In this document: positions 15,272 to 25,263 of the stretch, one piece after another
How positions within the stretch are numbered: position 1 is the stretch's first letter
Layout: every line of letters starts with the position of its first letter
Source of the DNA: Saprospiraceae bacterium
Lineage (GTDB): Bacteria > Bacteroidota > Bacteroidia > Chitinophagales > Saprospiraceae
Length of the DNA: 64,000 nt
Direction: 5' to 3'
Assembly (NCBI GenBank): GCA_028285085.1
Contig: JANQQI010000086.1
Span: 16,693-80,692, forward strand
Translations under genes and position numbers: made by a program
Notes under the pieces: generated by a model
Database searches by the model: none
Seen by the model: the letters and a program-made list of their open reading frames with translations, nothing else
What the model was told of the DNA's origin: nothing

Positions 15272-16393
15272 CTAGCTCTTGCTTTGAATATGATTAGCTA
15301 TCGTAGCAGAGTCACTATTGATCGTTCCGAGGATGCCTCCTAGTTTATAATTATCAAACCCCACAAAATACAATCCGTTCAAATCTCCGGTCCCAATTGG
15401 TCCTTTGGGGACACCGTATTGATCTAAAAAAGGGTCGATACCAACTACAAAATCTTCCACTTTCGCTCGGTACCCTGTGGCCAATATCACGCAATCAAAA
15501 GGCAGCTCTGTGCCATTGACTAGCATGACGCCATGGGTTGTGAATTCCTGAATATCGGGTAAAATCTTGATGCGTCCGGCCCGAATATGGTCTAAAGTGC
15601 CCAGATCGATGACCGGGGTTTTACCCGTTTCACGTAGTTGGCGGGCAGGAGATATTGTCGCGGTTTCCAAACCGAATGGCCGCAAATCACCAATGATGCG
15701 CTTACGAATTTGGGTGCCCAGCCAGTCCCCTAATCCGAAAGGTAATTTAGCAAGTTGGCGAGCCGTAAGTTGTGTCGGCCGACCGTTGATGTCGCGTGGT
15801 ACAATATTGATGGGGCTACGTACCGAAATGGCTACTTCTACATCGTTTTCGCTCAAATCCAAAGCCAGCTCCGCTCCGGTATTCCCCATTCCAATGATCA
15901 ATACACGTCGATTGCGAAAGGGTGTCGCATTTTTGTACGCACGACTATGGACAATCTCTCCCTGGAATTCATCCTGGCCAGGCCAAAAAGGACTAAATGG
16001 CACACGATTGACGCCCGAAGCGACAATGACTCGTCGGGCTTCATACGTCTTGCCTTTACTAGTCGTCACCTGCCAGTGATCCCCTGCACGTTTGACCTCT
16101 TCGACTGCTTCTTCGAAATGTGGTTCGATCTTGAAATGGCGAGCATAATCTTCGTAATACTTCACCAAATCTAGCCGAGGGACGTAACGTGGATAATCCT
16201 TGGGAAAAGGTAGATGTGGTAGGGACGATAGCTCTTTTACGGTATGTAAACACAATCGATCGTAGTGATTGTGCCATGTCCAGGCAATTTTATCGGTACT
16301 CTCGAATACTTCAAAATTAAGCCCTCGATGCCGCAAGCGGCCCGCAGTAGCAAGACCGGCCGGGCCAGCCCCTATGATTAAGTTATCTATCAT
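15272..16393 (-). CDS. FAD/NADPH-dependent monooxygenase-like oxidoreductase
   Basis: A 373-residue flavoprotein of the flavin-containing-monooxygenase/CzcO-like group. The N-terminal FAD-binding motif is GAGPAGLATAGRL (residues ~8-20). The FMO fingerprint FxGxxxHxxxY appears as FQGEIVHSRAY, followed by the NADPH Rossmann motif GMGNTGAELALDL and the late FAD-contact ATGYR. The substrate is unknown; the family oxidises N, S or activated carbon centres. It follows the FAD-dehydrogenase gene (stop at 16451) by 57 nt on the same strand, and the pair may form an operon. Cytoplasmic, with no signal peptide. Confidence 0.88.
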   Translation of the reverse strand: MIDNLIIGAGPAGLATAGRLRHRGLNFEVFESTDKIAWTWHNHYDRLCLHTVKELSSLPHLPFPKDYPRYVPRLDLVKYYEDYARHFKIEPHFEEAVEEVKRAGDHWQVTTSKGKTYEARRVIVASGVNRVPFSPFWPGQDEFQGEIVHSRAYKNATPFRNRRVLIIGMGNTGAELALDLSENDVEVAISVRSPINIVPRDINGRPTQLTARQLAKLPFGLGDWLGTQIRKRIIGDLRPFGLETATISPARQLRETGKTPVIDLGTLDHIRAGRIKILPDIQEFTTHGVMLVNGTELPFDCVILATGYRAKVEDFVVGIDPFLDQYGVPKGPIGTGDLNGLYFVGFDNYKLGGILGTINSDSATIANHIQSKS

Positions 16394-16450
16394 GATTGTA
16401 TTAATCTCCTAATATTTTCTTCTTACTTAGACCAATTTTTGCCCGCGCCG

Positions 16451-18076
16451 TTATCCTTTCAAAATCGATTCCGCGGCCATTCTGGCTGTAATGACGCAGC
16501 CTCCTAAGAAAGTGCCTTCTAAAGAACGGTGTCCGTGCATCCCACCACCGCCAAAGCCGGCTGCTTCACCAACTGCGTACAAGCCGGGGATCACTGTTTG
16601 CTGTCCTTGAGCATCGGGTTGAGTCAATACACGACTTTGCAAATCCGTTTGAATACCACCAAGGCTTTTCCGTGATACGATGAATTCACGGATTGCAATT
16701 AATGGCCGCGCACCAGGATCATCAATTTTTTGGAAGCGGCACGTTCGAACGCGATCACCTCGATACTGTCGGGCGTGAGCGATTCGACGAAGTTGTTCAT
16801 CATTATGAAACTTTGGCCCGCGATCAATCTGCGCATCGTAATTGGTCACTGCCCGTTGGACCGCATCCAATTCAATTGCATTATTACCTGTCAAGGCATT
16901 CATTTTTTCTACCAATTCTTCAACTGAATCCGCTACAATGACATCTTCACAGGCATCAATGATCTTATTCACCAATTTTCGATTTCCAAACAGCAAGGTC
17001 CGCAGCACGAAAGGTAAGAACTTTTTATCTCGAATCAATTCGTTATGCTCAGAACCCGAAATCGCAAATTCTTTGTACGCAATTTTTCGATTTAAAATCT
17101 GCCAAGAATACTTCACTGGCTCTTGACAAATACGTTCTACCAAATAGCGCGTATCAAAAGCGGTGACCAGTGGCATAGGACCAATTCGCTCTCCTCGATA
17201 ATTCAACCACAAGGCAGACTTACATGGCACTAAGCTCAATCCATGATCCTTTTTACGCGGATTATAATGTCGAATGCCCGCTGCATAATTCCATTGCTTA
17301 TCCAGATTTACGATATTGGCTTGCAATCGCTCGGCCGCATCGTGCAGATCACCAACAGCATATTCGTGGGCACCGTTTAAGATTGTTTCTGGTGGTGTTC
17401 CCCAAGCAGCATACCAGTTAGCTTTGACGCGTTCAATACTCCCATTAATGCCACCGGTGGCCACTACTACGGTCTCCGCCTCAATTTGAAAAGGTTGCTG
17501 GTCTGTCTCCTTAGTTCCACTAACACCGGATGCCGCTTTTCCCTTCGTTAATATTTCCTGTACTCGATGTCCAAAAAGGCATTGTAAACGATCTGCTTTA
17601 GGATGGGCGCGAAGCTGTTGGATCAAGGTCTCCATCAAGCCCCAGCCGGTTCCCCACACCATATGAAAACGGGGTACGGAATTGCCCGGACGATACAAGC
17701 CACGTTCTACCCAATTGATGACTGGAAAAAAATTAAGGCCTTTGTCTCGCAAATAGCGATAGCCATGAGAAGTACAAAGATGGACATATTGCTCGGCCCA
17801 CTTTTTACCCCAATGCTCTTCCTCGGTAAACTCCGCAAAAGAAAACCAGTCCGCTAAGGCCAAATCGATATTATCCTTAATTCCACCGCGACGTTGATGG
17901 GGTGTATTTACAAAAAACATCCCACCGAAAGCCCATTTAGCTAATCCGCCAAAGTTCTTGGCTTCATCCCGATCGACGATTAAAACCCTTTTACCACTAT
18001 CCAATAAATCCAGTGCCGTTACGATCCCCGCCAATCCCCCACCGACGATGACAATATCTGTTTGGTGTTTGTCCAT
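16451..18076 (-). CDS. FAD-binding dehydrogenase (ketosteroid-dehydrogenase-like)
   Basis: A 541-residue flavoprotein of the FAD-dependent oxidoreductase 2 / 3-ketosteroid-dehydrogenase-like group, close in length to the uncharacterised 'putative FAD-binding dehydrogenase' family of about 550 residues. The N-terminal dinucleotide motif is IVIVGGGLAGIVTALDL, followed by LIVDRDEAKNFGGLAKWAFGG. The C-terminal FAD-closing segment is GLYAVGEAAGFGGGGMHGHR with SLEGTFLGGCVITAR. The ATG at 18076 is preferred to the TTG one codon upstream. Substrate unknown; steroid specificity is not implied by the fold. It sits between the kinase gene upstream (112-nt gap) and the monooxygenase gene downstream. Confidence 0.85.
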   Translation of the reverse strand: MDKHQTDIVIVGGGLAGIVTALDLLDSGKRVLIVDRDEAKNFGGLAKWAFGGMFFVNTPHQRRGGIKDNIDLALADWFSFAEFTEEEHWGKKWAEQYVHLCTSHGYRYLRDKGLNFFPVINWVERGLYRPGNSVPRFHMVWGTGWGLMETLIQQLRAHPKADRLQCLFGHRVQEILTKGKAASGVSGTKETDQQPFQIEAETVVVATGGINGSIERVKANWYAAWGTPPETILNGAHEYAVGDLHDAAERLQANIVNLDKQWNYAAGIRHYNPRKKDHGLSLVPCKSALWLNYRGERIGPMPLVTAFDTRYLVERICQEPVKYSWQILNRKIAYKEFAISGSEHNELIRDKKFLPFVLRTLLFGNRKLVNKIIDACEDVIVADSVEELVEKMNALTGNNAIELDAVQRAVTNYDAQIDRGPKFHNDEQLRRIAHARQYRGDRVRTCRFQKIDDPGARPLIAIREFIVSRKSLGGIQTDLQSRVLTQPDAQGQQTVIPGLYAVGEAAGFGGGGMHGHRSLEGTFLGGCVITARMAAESILKG

Positions 18077-18191
18077 CAACGTATTTATTCAATTTCAAAG
18101 AAAAATAGGATTTTCTCATCAGAAGCTGAAAGTAGACGGCTAGTTTTTATTTTTCAAGCTACTATTTAATTCAAGTAGCCTCTCTTTTAAA

Positions 18192-19715
18192 TCAATCGCC
18201 ACTTGGATTATTTAGTTGCTGTAAGGCGTGAAGATCCGCTTGTATCTTAGGATAGAAATTGGAAAATAATTTAAAAAGGGCCTCATAAAATGCTTGTCGA
18301 TGGCGATCAGGATAATAACTCGCAATGGGTTCGCGTGAGAAGTGAGCCAAGCTAATTTCTGACACATAGCCCAATCGACGCAAGCCCAAAAGAGCAGTTC
18401 CAAAGGCCGCTTGCTCACGTTGATTACTTAAATGCACCGGGCAGCCAAAGATATCCGCACACATTTGCATCCAAGCCGGTAATCGACTACCGCCCCCCGT
18501 TACCCAAATAGCCTTTAGTTGTTGCCCCGGCAAAGGCAAAGGTGCTGCGATTGCTTTCAGATTCAATAGAATACCTTCCATCACGGCCTTCAATAAATGC
18601 GTCGGGCCGTGAATCTTAGCCAGTCCAATAAAGCTGGCCCGGGCTTGTTCATCCCAAAGCGGTGCGCGTTCCCCCAGCAAATAAGGTAAAAAGACCAAGC
18701 CTTCACTCCCCGACGGGATGTCTTTTGTATCTGCTACTAGTTCCGGCAATCCTTTATTCGGTTCGTGGGCAAACCAGTGATCCACAAAATGCTTGAGTAC
18801 CGCTGCACCATTATTGGTAGCACCGCCAATGATGTAAGCTCCAGCTTCGAGTAAGTAACAAAAGCTACGTTGCTCAGGATCGAAATAGGCTTCTGGACTC
18901 GTCAGCCGAATCGCGCCGCTCGTGCCTAAACTTAGTACCAATTCTCCCGGCTGGCACAAGCTCCCCAAATTCGCCAAACAACCATCACTACCTCCTATCA
19001 ATTGCGGGATATCACCCGAAAAACCAAAATAAGTACGCCACACCTCACTTAGGCCATTGAATAATTCATCTGGTGCAGCAAGCTCCGGTAGTTGGTCCCT
19101 ACGGATACCGCCTTGCTCTAGCGCCAGAGGCGACCAGCCCAGTTTTTCCAAGTTTAGCAAGCCACTGGAAGAAGCTAAACTAATGTCTTCTCGCCAAATC
19201 CCGAGCAACCGATAGAAAATATAGGCCTTGATGGAAACAAATAAATGGGCCTTTTCAAATACTTCGGGTTGATTTTGTCGCCACCAAATCAGCTTGGTCA
19301 GTGGATTCATTGCGTGGATTGGAGTACCACATTCTCGATAGAGCATTTTGCCCGTATCTCCCCCTTTGAGCGCTTGGGCGATATCCGCACTTCGGTTGTC
19401 CGCCCAGGTGAGTATAGGCGTCAGAGGCTGGGCATCGGCATCCACGATCATTATACTATGCATGGCCGAGCCCCAGCACAGCGCTAGAGGATCGGTACCT
19501 TGCTGGGTTCTTACTTGCTGAATACCACGACAGACCGCTTGGAAAACCACTTCTGGATCCAATTCAAAATACCCAACTTGTGGACTTTGTAATTCGTAAG
19601 CGTGGCTGAGGTGGTGCCCAAGTTCTCCTTTTGTGTCAAAAGTGGCAATTTTGACCGAACTGGTACCAATATCTATTGCGATAAAATAGGGCTGAGAAGA
19701 TTTTGTTTGTTCCAA
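18192..19715 (-). CDS. FGGY-family carbohydrate kinase (gluconokinase/xylulokinase-like)
   Basis: A 507-residue ATP-dependent sugar kinase of the FGGY family. Motifs: N-terminal phosphate loop AIDIGTSSVKIATFD, metal/substrate region ILTWADNRS, mid-protein GGSDGCLANLG and LSLGTSGAIRLT, and the C-terminal ATP-site segment WVTGGGSRLPAWMQMCADIF with HLSNQREQAAFGTALLG. Overall it most resembles gluconate kinases, but xylulose or another ketose is possible. The start is TTG at 19715: it is the only start that preserves the conserved phosphate loop at residue ~12, and no ATG lies near. It is divergent from the acyl-CoA dehydrogenase operon across a 172-nt gap. Confidence 0.9.
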   Translation of the reverse strand: MEQTKSSQPYFIAIDIGTSSVKIATFDTKGELGHHLSHAYELQSPQVGYFELDPEVVFQAVCRGIQQVRTQQGTDPLALCWGSAMHSIMIVDADAQPLTPILTWADNRSADIAQALKGGDTGKMLYRECGTPIHAMNPLTKLIWWRQNQPEVFEKAHLFVSIKAYIFYRLLGIWREDISLASSSGLLNLEKLGWSPLALEQGGIRRDQLPELAAPDELFNGLSEVWRTYFGFSGDIPQLIGGSDGCLANLGSLCQPGELVLSLGTSGAIRLTSPEAYFDPEQRSFCYLLEAGAYIIGGATNNGAAVLKHFVDHWFAHEPNKGLPELVADTKDIPSGSEGLVFLPYLLGERAPLWDEQARASFIGLAKIHGPTHLLKAVMEGILLNLKAIAAPLPLPGQQLKAIWVTGGGSRLPAWMQMCADIFGCPVHLSNQREQAAFGTALLGLRRLGYVSEISLAHFSREPIASYYPDRHRQAFYEALFKLFSNFYPKIQADLHALQQLNNPSGD

Positions 19716-19887
19716 AAGATTCGCTGGATTCGTTTGGCTTAAAATTAAAACTTCTCTTCATATTTTTCGTAACTTCCGCATAGACCTCAATAGATAAACT
19801 AGAATTTCATTTTCTAGGCAACAAAATGGCCATTAAACCGATTAAAAAATTGAAGTCATTCTTAAGCAAATTCACTAAAATACAGTT

Positions 19888-21696
19888 ATGTCGAAGTACA
19901 TGAGCATGGACACTCTGCGCTTTCTCTTATTTGAGGTGCAGGATTTTGCGGACTTATTAGAATACGAGCGCTACGCGGACTATGACGCAGAAGCGATTGA
20001 CGTTATGCTCTCCGCAGCGAAAGATTTAGCGGACAAGGAATATTATCCAACCTTCCGGGAAATGGATGAGCAGCCCGTCCGCTACGAAGATGGTAAAATC
20101 ATTACCCATCCTAAGCTTGGTCATATCTTATCAAAAGCGGCCGAAGCGGGGTTGTTTGGATCAACTTTTTCTTACGAGCACGGTGGCATGCAATTGCCGC
20201 AAATGGTCTTCGGTGCTACTAATCATATTTATCAAGCTGCCAATAATAATGTGGTCGGCTACGTCAATTTGACGACGGGTGCCGCAAATCTCATCGTTAC
20301 TTTTGGTTCACAAGCCTTAATCGATACCTACGTCCCACAAATGATGACCGGAAAGTGGATGGGGACGATGGCTCTCACCGAGCCACAAGCCGGAAGTTCT
20401 CTATCCGATATTGTGACCAGTGCTCAGCCCGTCGAAGGTGGAGCCTACAAGATAAAAGGACAAAAGATTTTTATCTCGGGTGGAGATCACCCTTACGCAG
20501 ATAATTTTGTTCATCTTACGTTAGCACGAATTGAAGGTGCCCCCGCAGGTACTAAAGGGATTTCGCTATTTGTCGTTCCAAAATTCCGCCCAGAAGCTGA
20601 TGGTCAATTAGTAGCAAATGATGTAGTGACCGCCGGTGATTTTCAAAAGATGGGGCAAAAGGGTTATGCAACTACGCACTTAGCCTACGGGGAGAATGAC
20701 GATTGTTACGGTTACTTGGTTGGACAACCGCATCAGGGATTGCGCTACATGTTCCAAATGATGAACGAAGCGCGTATTGATGTTGGCCTAACGGCGGCAT
20801 CGGTAGCTAGTGCGGCCTACTACGCTTCTTTGCAGTATGCTTCGGAGCGGCCGCAGGGACGTCGCTTGACTTCAGATGGTAAAAAGGACATTGGTGCGGA
20901 GCAAACTTTGATTATCAATCATCCGGACGTTCGTCGGATGCTGCTTTTTCAAAAAGCTGTTGTGGAAGGTAGTCTGAGCCTATTGCTCGCTTGTGGTCGT
21001 TTAAGTGATCTCCATCTGGTAGAAACGGGTGAAGCGAAAGAAGAAGCTCATCTACTGCTCGAATTATTAACCCCAATTGCCAAGACTTACCCATCAGAAA
21101 TGGGACGTATGGCCATCAGCAATGGCTTGCAAATTTTAGGAGGTTACGGCTTTTGCACAGATTTTCCATTGCAGCAATATTATCGCGATGTTCGGATCAT
21201 GTCTTTATACGAAGGCACCACCGGTATTCAATCGTTGGATTTATTAGGCCGAAAGATTACGATGCAAGATGGACGTGCTCTAAAAATCTTGTCAAAACAA
21301 ATGATGGCAACGATTGCCGAAGCTAGTACCCTTTCCGAGTTGCAGCCCTACGCCAATCAATTAGCCGAAAAGCTCCAACTTACTCAAGATGTTTTGCAAC
21401 ATCTGTTAACTTACGCTAAGACCGGGAATTACGAACGCTATCTAGCCGATGCGACCATTTTCATGGAGTTCTTTGGAACTATCACCATTGCTTGGCAATG
21501 GCTCAAAATTGGAATTATTGCTAAACGCGCCTTACTCACTGAAGATACTCAATTCGGTAGTCATTTTTACAAAAGTAAATTACTCACCATGCGCTTCTTC
21601 TTCCGTTACGAACTCCGACGCACAAGTGCACTGGCCGACATTTTGAAGGATCCGGAAAGTTTGACTACTTTGCGCGAGAAAGAATTAATTATTTAA
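19888..21696 (+). CDS. Acyl-CoA dehydrogenase
   Basis: A 602-residue flavoenzyme of the long acyl-CoA dehydrogenase class that carries an extra C-terminal helical domain of about 150 residues. Recognisable are the FAD-contacting MALTEPQAGSSLSD and KIKGQKIFISGG segments, the tetramer/FAD region ISNGLQILGGYGFCTDFPLQ and the catalytic-Glu context SLYEGTTGIQSLDLLGRK. It should introduce the 2,3 double bond in beta-oxidation of an unspecified acyl-CoA. It is the first of four closely packed plus-strand genes (21, 27 and 29-nt gaps), the next being an SCP2-like protein, which suggests lipid-related substrates. Several in-frame ATGs occur in the first seven codons; the first is used here. Confidence 0.92.
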   Translation: MSKYMSMDTLRFLLFEVQDFADLLEYERYADYDAEAIDVMLSAAKDLADKEYYPTFREMDEQPVRYEDGKIITHPKLGHILSKAAEAGLFGSTFSYEHGGMQLPQMVFGATNHIYQAANNNVVGYVNLTTGAANLIVTFGSQALIDTYVPQMMTGKWMGTMALTEPQAGSSLSDIVTSAQPVEGGAYKIKGQKIFISGGDHPYADNFVHLTLARIEGAPAGTKGISLFVVPKFRPEADGQLVANDVVTAGDFQKMGQKGYATTHLAYGENDDCYGYLVGQPHQGLRYMFQMMNEARIDVGLTAASVASAAYYASLQYASERPQGRRLTSDGKKDIGAEQTLIINHPDVRRMLLFQKAVVEGSLSLLLACGRLSDLHLVETGEAKEEAHLLLELLTPIAKTYPSEMGRMAISNGLQILGGYGFCTDFPLQQYYRDVRIMSLYEGTTGIQSLDLLGRKITMQDGRALKILSKQMMATIAEASTLSELQPYANQLAEKLQLTQDVLQHLLTYAKTGNYERYLADATIFMEFFGTITIAWQWLKIGIIAKRALLTEDTQFGSHFYKSKLLTMRFFFRYELRRTSALADILKDPESLTTLREKELII

Positions 21697-21717
21697 AATA
21701 AACCATTCAAATCAACT

Positions 21718-22014
21718 ATGAGCATTGACTCAATTCTCGAAAAAATCTCAGCACAAGCTAATGTTATTTCTCCAATCGGTTCTACCGTCAAGTTTAAATT
21801 AGACGATCACGTCATCTTCGTCGATGGTACAGGCGAAAGCAACGAAGTGAGCACCGAAGATAAAGAGGCCGCTTGTGTTATCTCGACCACCATGGAGAAC
21901 TTTGAAAAGCTTAAAAGCGGTAAACTCAATCCAACGATGGCCCTGATGACAGGGAAAGTAAAAATCAAAGGAGATATGAGCATCGCTTTGAAATTACAAT
22001 CGATGTTGAGCTAG
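21718..22014 (+). CDS. SCP2 sterol-binding-domain protein
   Basis: A 98-residue stand-alone SCP2-like domain: VKFKLDDHVIFVDGTG, then the acidic ACVISTTMENFEKLKSGKLN helix and PTMALMTGKVKIKGDMSIALKLQSML. Such domains form a hydrophobic tunnel that carries lipids or acyl-CoAs. Directly following an acyl-CoA dehydrogenase (21-nt gap), it may present or sequester that enzyme's substrate, though this is inference from position. No signal peptide, so cytoplasmic. Confidence 0.88.
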   Translation: MSIDSILEKISAQANVISPIGSTVKFKLDDHVIFVDGTGESNEVSTEDKEAACVISTTMENFEKLKSGKLNPTMALMTGKVKIKGDMSIALKLQSMLS

Positions 22015-22041
22015 AATATAATCTTCAATACCCTCCGGCAA

Positions 22042-24003
22042 ATGCGAAAAACCTTTTTTCTTCTGGTAAGTGCGATTCTACTTGCCCAGTGTGCAGTATC
22101 CCAACCTTCCACCGATATTCGACTCAGTCGTCTATTCTGTGATCATGCCGTTCTCCAACGTGATCAACCAATCATGGTTTGGGGATGGGCGGACCCTAAG
22201 GATAAACTCGTCATCAACTTCATGGAGAAAACCTACCGGGCAACACCCGATCAGAATGGTTATTGGAAGGTTCAAATGAAGCAAGCACCGGCTGGAGGGC
22301 CATACGAAATGGTTGTCGCCGGCCAAAAAGATAAAATTATCATTCGTGATATCATGCTCGGTGATGTTTGGATTTGCTCGGGCCAATCTAATATGGAATG
22401 GCCACTGGCCGCAGCACGAGATGCTAAGCAAGAAATAGCGAATGCCAATGATCCGGCGATTCGTCATTTTAAAGTGCCGCAATCCAGTCATTTTTATCCC
22501 TCGGATACCTTGGTCGGTGGAAACTGGCAAGTCTGTAGTCCTCAAACAGCTGGTAATTTCACCGCCGTAGGCTACTTCTTTGCCCGCCATTTACGGCAGC
22601 ATCATGATGTCACCATTGGCTTGCTCAATAGCAGCTGGGGCGGGAGTCGCATCGAACCCTGGATTAGCGCCACTGGTCTGAATTATGCCAATGCTACAGT
22701 AGCCGGCGACTCTCTCCAAAAAACTTTCGAGCGCCAGGAAGCCGAACGAGAGAAAGCCATCAAAGCCTTATTGGGAGACAATCTTCCAAAAGAAGACCTG
22801 GGCATGAGTGCTCAGGGCGCAGTTTGGGCCGATCCGGAGCTGGACGATAAAGATTGGCAATCGATGCCACTCCCTGATCTATGGGAAAATCACGGTTTTC
22901 AGGGCCTAGATGGTGTGGTGTGGTTTCGTAAAACCATCGAACTGAGCGCCGTTGAGGCGAAGACTGGTATTACCTTGGGATTGGGCATGATTGACGATTC
23001 AGATTTGAGTTTTATCAACGGCCGACTCGCGGGTAAAATGGATATGTCGTATAATATTGCTAGGGTTTATAAAGTCTCTCCTAATTTGCTTAAACCTGGT
23101 ATGAATGTCATCACCGTCCGAGTTGAAGACTTTGGCGGTGGAGGCGGTATTGCCGGTGACCCTGCCCTACTCTACTACCTCGGCCCGGAAGGTAAAAAGT
23201 CCCTGGTCGGCGATTGGAAATACAAAGTCGGAAAGGTCCAATTGAGTTCTAACTTTCAACGCAACCAAGTACCGGTCATCTTGTACAACCAGATGATTCA
23301 CCCCATTCAAGATTTTCCAATCAAGGGTGTGATTTGGTATCAAGGTGAGTCCAATGCGGGCTGGGAAGATGCGATTCGCTACCGCGAATTAATGCCAACC
23401 TTGGTCAACAACTGGCGAAGTGATTGGAATTGCGGTGAGTTCCCATTCCTTTGGGTACAACTCGCTAATTTTATGGATAGCCACGATGCCCCCTCGGAAA
23501 GTGCCTGGGCCTTACTGCGCGAAGCGCAAACCATGGCGCTAGATGTACCTAAAACAGCCCAAGCAGTGATCATCGATATTGGAGAAGCGGACGATATTCA
23601 TCCACGTAATAAACAGGACGTTGGGCTACGGCTAGCATTAGGAGCCAGGCATTTGGCTTACGATGAAACTTTGGTATACGCCAGCCCAATGTTTCGAGAA
23701 ATGACCATTGAGGGCAACACCATTCGCCTAACCTTTGAGCATACAGGCAGTGGACTTTGTCCACGGCAAGCCGGAGAAGCCCTTCAAGGTTTTGCAGTAG
23801 CGGGTGCCGATAAAACGTTTCACTGGGCTACGGCTCAAATCGTAGATGAACAAACCATCATTGTCTCTTGTCCACAGGTCCAGGCACCTGTAGCAGTCCG
23901 TTACGCCTGGGCAGATAATCCCGACAAAGCCAATTTATATAATAAGGAAGGTTTACCAGCTGACCCATTCCGTACAGACGATTGGCAGCTCTGGAAAAAG
24001 TAA
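22042..24003 (+). CDS. Sialate O-acetylesterase-type SGNH hydrolase
   Basis: A 653-residue secreted esterase. The N-terminal signal (MRKTFFLLVSAILLAQCAVSQ) could be cleaved by signal peptidase I after the AVS/Q region; LAQC is a poor lipobox. The SGNH core has block I WICSGQSNMEW with the nucleophile Ser, the oxyanion segment VIWYQGESNA and the catalytic Asp/His in ADDIHPRNKQD. A jelly-roll galactose-binding-like insertion (about residues 240-380) interrupts the core, as in the family. Known members remove O-acetyl groups from sialic acids, and related ones act on acetylated plant polysaccharides. Here the glycan is unknown. Third gene of the operon. Confidence 0.9.
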   Translation: MRKTFFLLVSAILLAQCAVSQPSTDIRLSRLFCDHAVLQRDQPIMVWGWADPKDKLVINFMEKTYRATPDQNGYWKVQMKQAPAGGPYEMVVAGQKDKIIIRDIMLGDVWICSGQSNMEWPLAAARDAKQEIANANDPAIRHFKVPQSSHFYPSDTLVGGNWQVCSPQTAGNFTAVGYFFARHLRQHHDVTIGLLNSSWGGSRIEPWISATGLNYANATVAGDSLQKTFERQEAEREKAIKALLGDNLPKEDLGMSAQGAVWADPELDDKDWQSMPLPDLWENHGFQGLDGVVWFRKTIELSAVEAKTGITLGLGMIDDSDLSFINGRLAGKMDMSYNIARVYKVSPNLLKPGMNVITVRVEDFGGGGGIAGDPALLYYLGPEGKKSLVGDWKYKVGKVQLSSNFQRNQVPVILYNQMIHPIQDFPIKGVIWYQGESNAGWEDAIRYRELMPTLVNNWRSDWNCGEFPFLWVQLANFMDSHDAPSESAWALLREAQTMALDVPKTAQAVIIDIGEADDIHPRNKQDVGLRLALGARHLAYDETLVYASPMFREMTIEGNTIRLTFEHTGSGLCPRQAGEALQGFAVAGADKTFHWATAQIVDEQTIIVSCPQVQAPVAVRYAWADNPDKANLYNKEGLPADPFRTDDWQLWKK

Positions 24004-24032
24004 TTCATTTTCTTTGATAAATTTCGATTGAT

Positions 24033-24908
24033 ATGCACCGAAGAAATGCCATCAAAAATATCGCCGGAGGCGTTGTGCTTTCTGGCTTAGCCCTCAATGC
24101 TTGCCAAGGCCAAGGTACACAGCAGAAAGAAGCAGATGATCAACTTAAGGGGCGCGTCAACCACTCTGTTTGCCGGTGGTGCTACGGCAAAATCCCTATG
24201 GAGCAATTCTGTGAACAAGTGCACGACCTGGGTTTGCGAGCAATGGATCTCGTTACCCCACAGGAATGGAGCATCCTGAAAAAAAACAACTTGGAATGTT
24301 CGATGGCTACTGCGGATTTCGTGAGTCTCACGGAGGGTTTCAATCACACTGAATTTCACGACCCGCTTCAGGAGGCATATCGTGAGTTGATTCCCAAAGC
24401 AGCGGCAGAAGGTATTAAGAATGTTATTTGCTTTTCCGGGAACCGCAAGGGTATCAGCGAGGAAGAAGGCTTAGACAATTGCGCACGCGGCTTGGAACCA
24501 CTCGTCAAGTTAGCCGAAAAAGAAAATATCGTGCTCACGATGGAATTATTGAATAGCAAAGTTAATCACGCGGATTATCAATGCGATCATACGGCCTGGG
24601 GAGCGGCTTTGGCGGAAAAGATTGGCTCACCCAATTTCAAGTTGCTATACGACATCTATCATATGCAAATCATGGAGGGTGATATCATTGCGACCATCCG
24701 TGAGTACCATCCTTATATCGGTCATTACCACACTGGAGGCGTGCCCGGGCGTAATGAAATTAATGATAGCCAAGAGTTGAATTATCCAGCTATTATTCAG
24801 GCCATTTTAGACACGGGCTATCAAGGTTATATCGCTCAAGAATTTATTCCAACCTACGACGATCCAATAGCAGCTTTAAAAGAAGGTGTGATGATTTGTG
24901 ATGTCTAA
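24033..24908 (+). CDS. Hydroxypyruvate-isomerase-like TIM-barrel protein, exported
   Basis: A 291-residue xylose-isomerase-like TIM barrel. The N-terminus MHRRNAIKNIAGGVVLSGLALNAC combines a twin-arginine-like start with a lipobox, so it is probably a Tat-exported lipoprotein or periplasmic protein. Core motifs fit the hydroxypyruvate isomerase group: MELLNSKVNH with the metal/active-site Glu, KLLYDIYHMQIMEGD, IGHYHTGGVPGRNE and the late YIAQEFIPT with the second Glu. Export argues against a housekeeping glyoxylate role; epimerisation or isomerisation of a periplasmic sugar acid is possible. Last gene of the acyl-CoA dehydrogenase operon, next to the esterase. Confidence 0.85.
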   Translation: MHRRNAIKNIAGGVVLSGLALNACQGQGTQQKEADDQLKGRVNHSVCRWCYGKIPMEQFCEQVHDLGLRAMDLVTPQEWSILKKNNLECSMATADFVSLTEGFNHTEFHDPLQEAYRELIPKAAAEGIKNVICFSGNRKGISEEEGLDNCARGLEPLVKLAEKENIVLTMELLNSKVNHADYQCDHTAWGAALAEKIGSPNFKLLYDIYHMQIMEGDIIATIREYHPYIGHYHTGGVPGRNEINDSQELNYPAIIQAILDTGYQGYIAQEFIPTYDDPIAALKEGVMICDV

Positions 24909-24922
24909 TCACTCATTTTTTT
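24898..24922 (+). terminator. Weak terminator at the end of the acyl-CoA dehydrogenase operon
   Basis: A short GTGAT/ATCAC stem (24898-24902 with 24908-24912, 5-nt loop) spans the stop codon and is followed after three bases by T7. The stem is only 5 bp, so efficiency is doubtful. Confidence 0.4.
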
Positions 24923-25263
24923 CAAAAAAAAATTCAATTTTTTACGCCTTCAAACTGTTTAAGAAATCGTATCTTTGAAAACATCTGATAATTTATAAAT
25001 TATTTTTTATCAGTATTTTAAAATAAGTATTTTTAACTTATATAAAAAAGTACACTATTAGCGATTCAAATTTAATTCGCTATTTTGAGTACTAATGTGC
25101 GATTTCCACCCTGCCGAAAGACTTGTTTTCCGGTATCCTAGCCCGATATTGATTATATTTGTGTGGGGCTACGTCTGGTTATTACGGGATGAAGCGTCAT
25201 TTATCCCCCCGGAAACGAGTGATATTTACAACAAATTAGTCAAATCTTACAATCCGCTAAATC
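24909..25263 (+). promoter_or_regulatory. AT-rich leader of the first giant gene with two -7-like elements
   Basis: This 355-nt gap is very AT-rich and has no credible gene. Perfect TAnnTTTG cores occur at 24970-24977 (TATCTTTG) and 25154-25161 (TATATTTG), about 290 and 105 nt before the giant ATG. Neither has a clear TTG at the right distance. An inverted repeat ATAAGT/ACTTAT lies near 25024-25042. A 61-codon frame (25095-25280) overlaps the giant start and is not believed to be real. Confidence 0.4.
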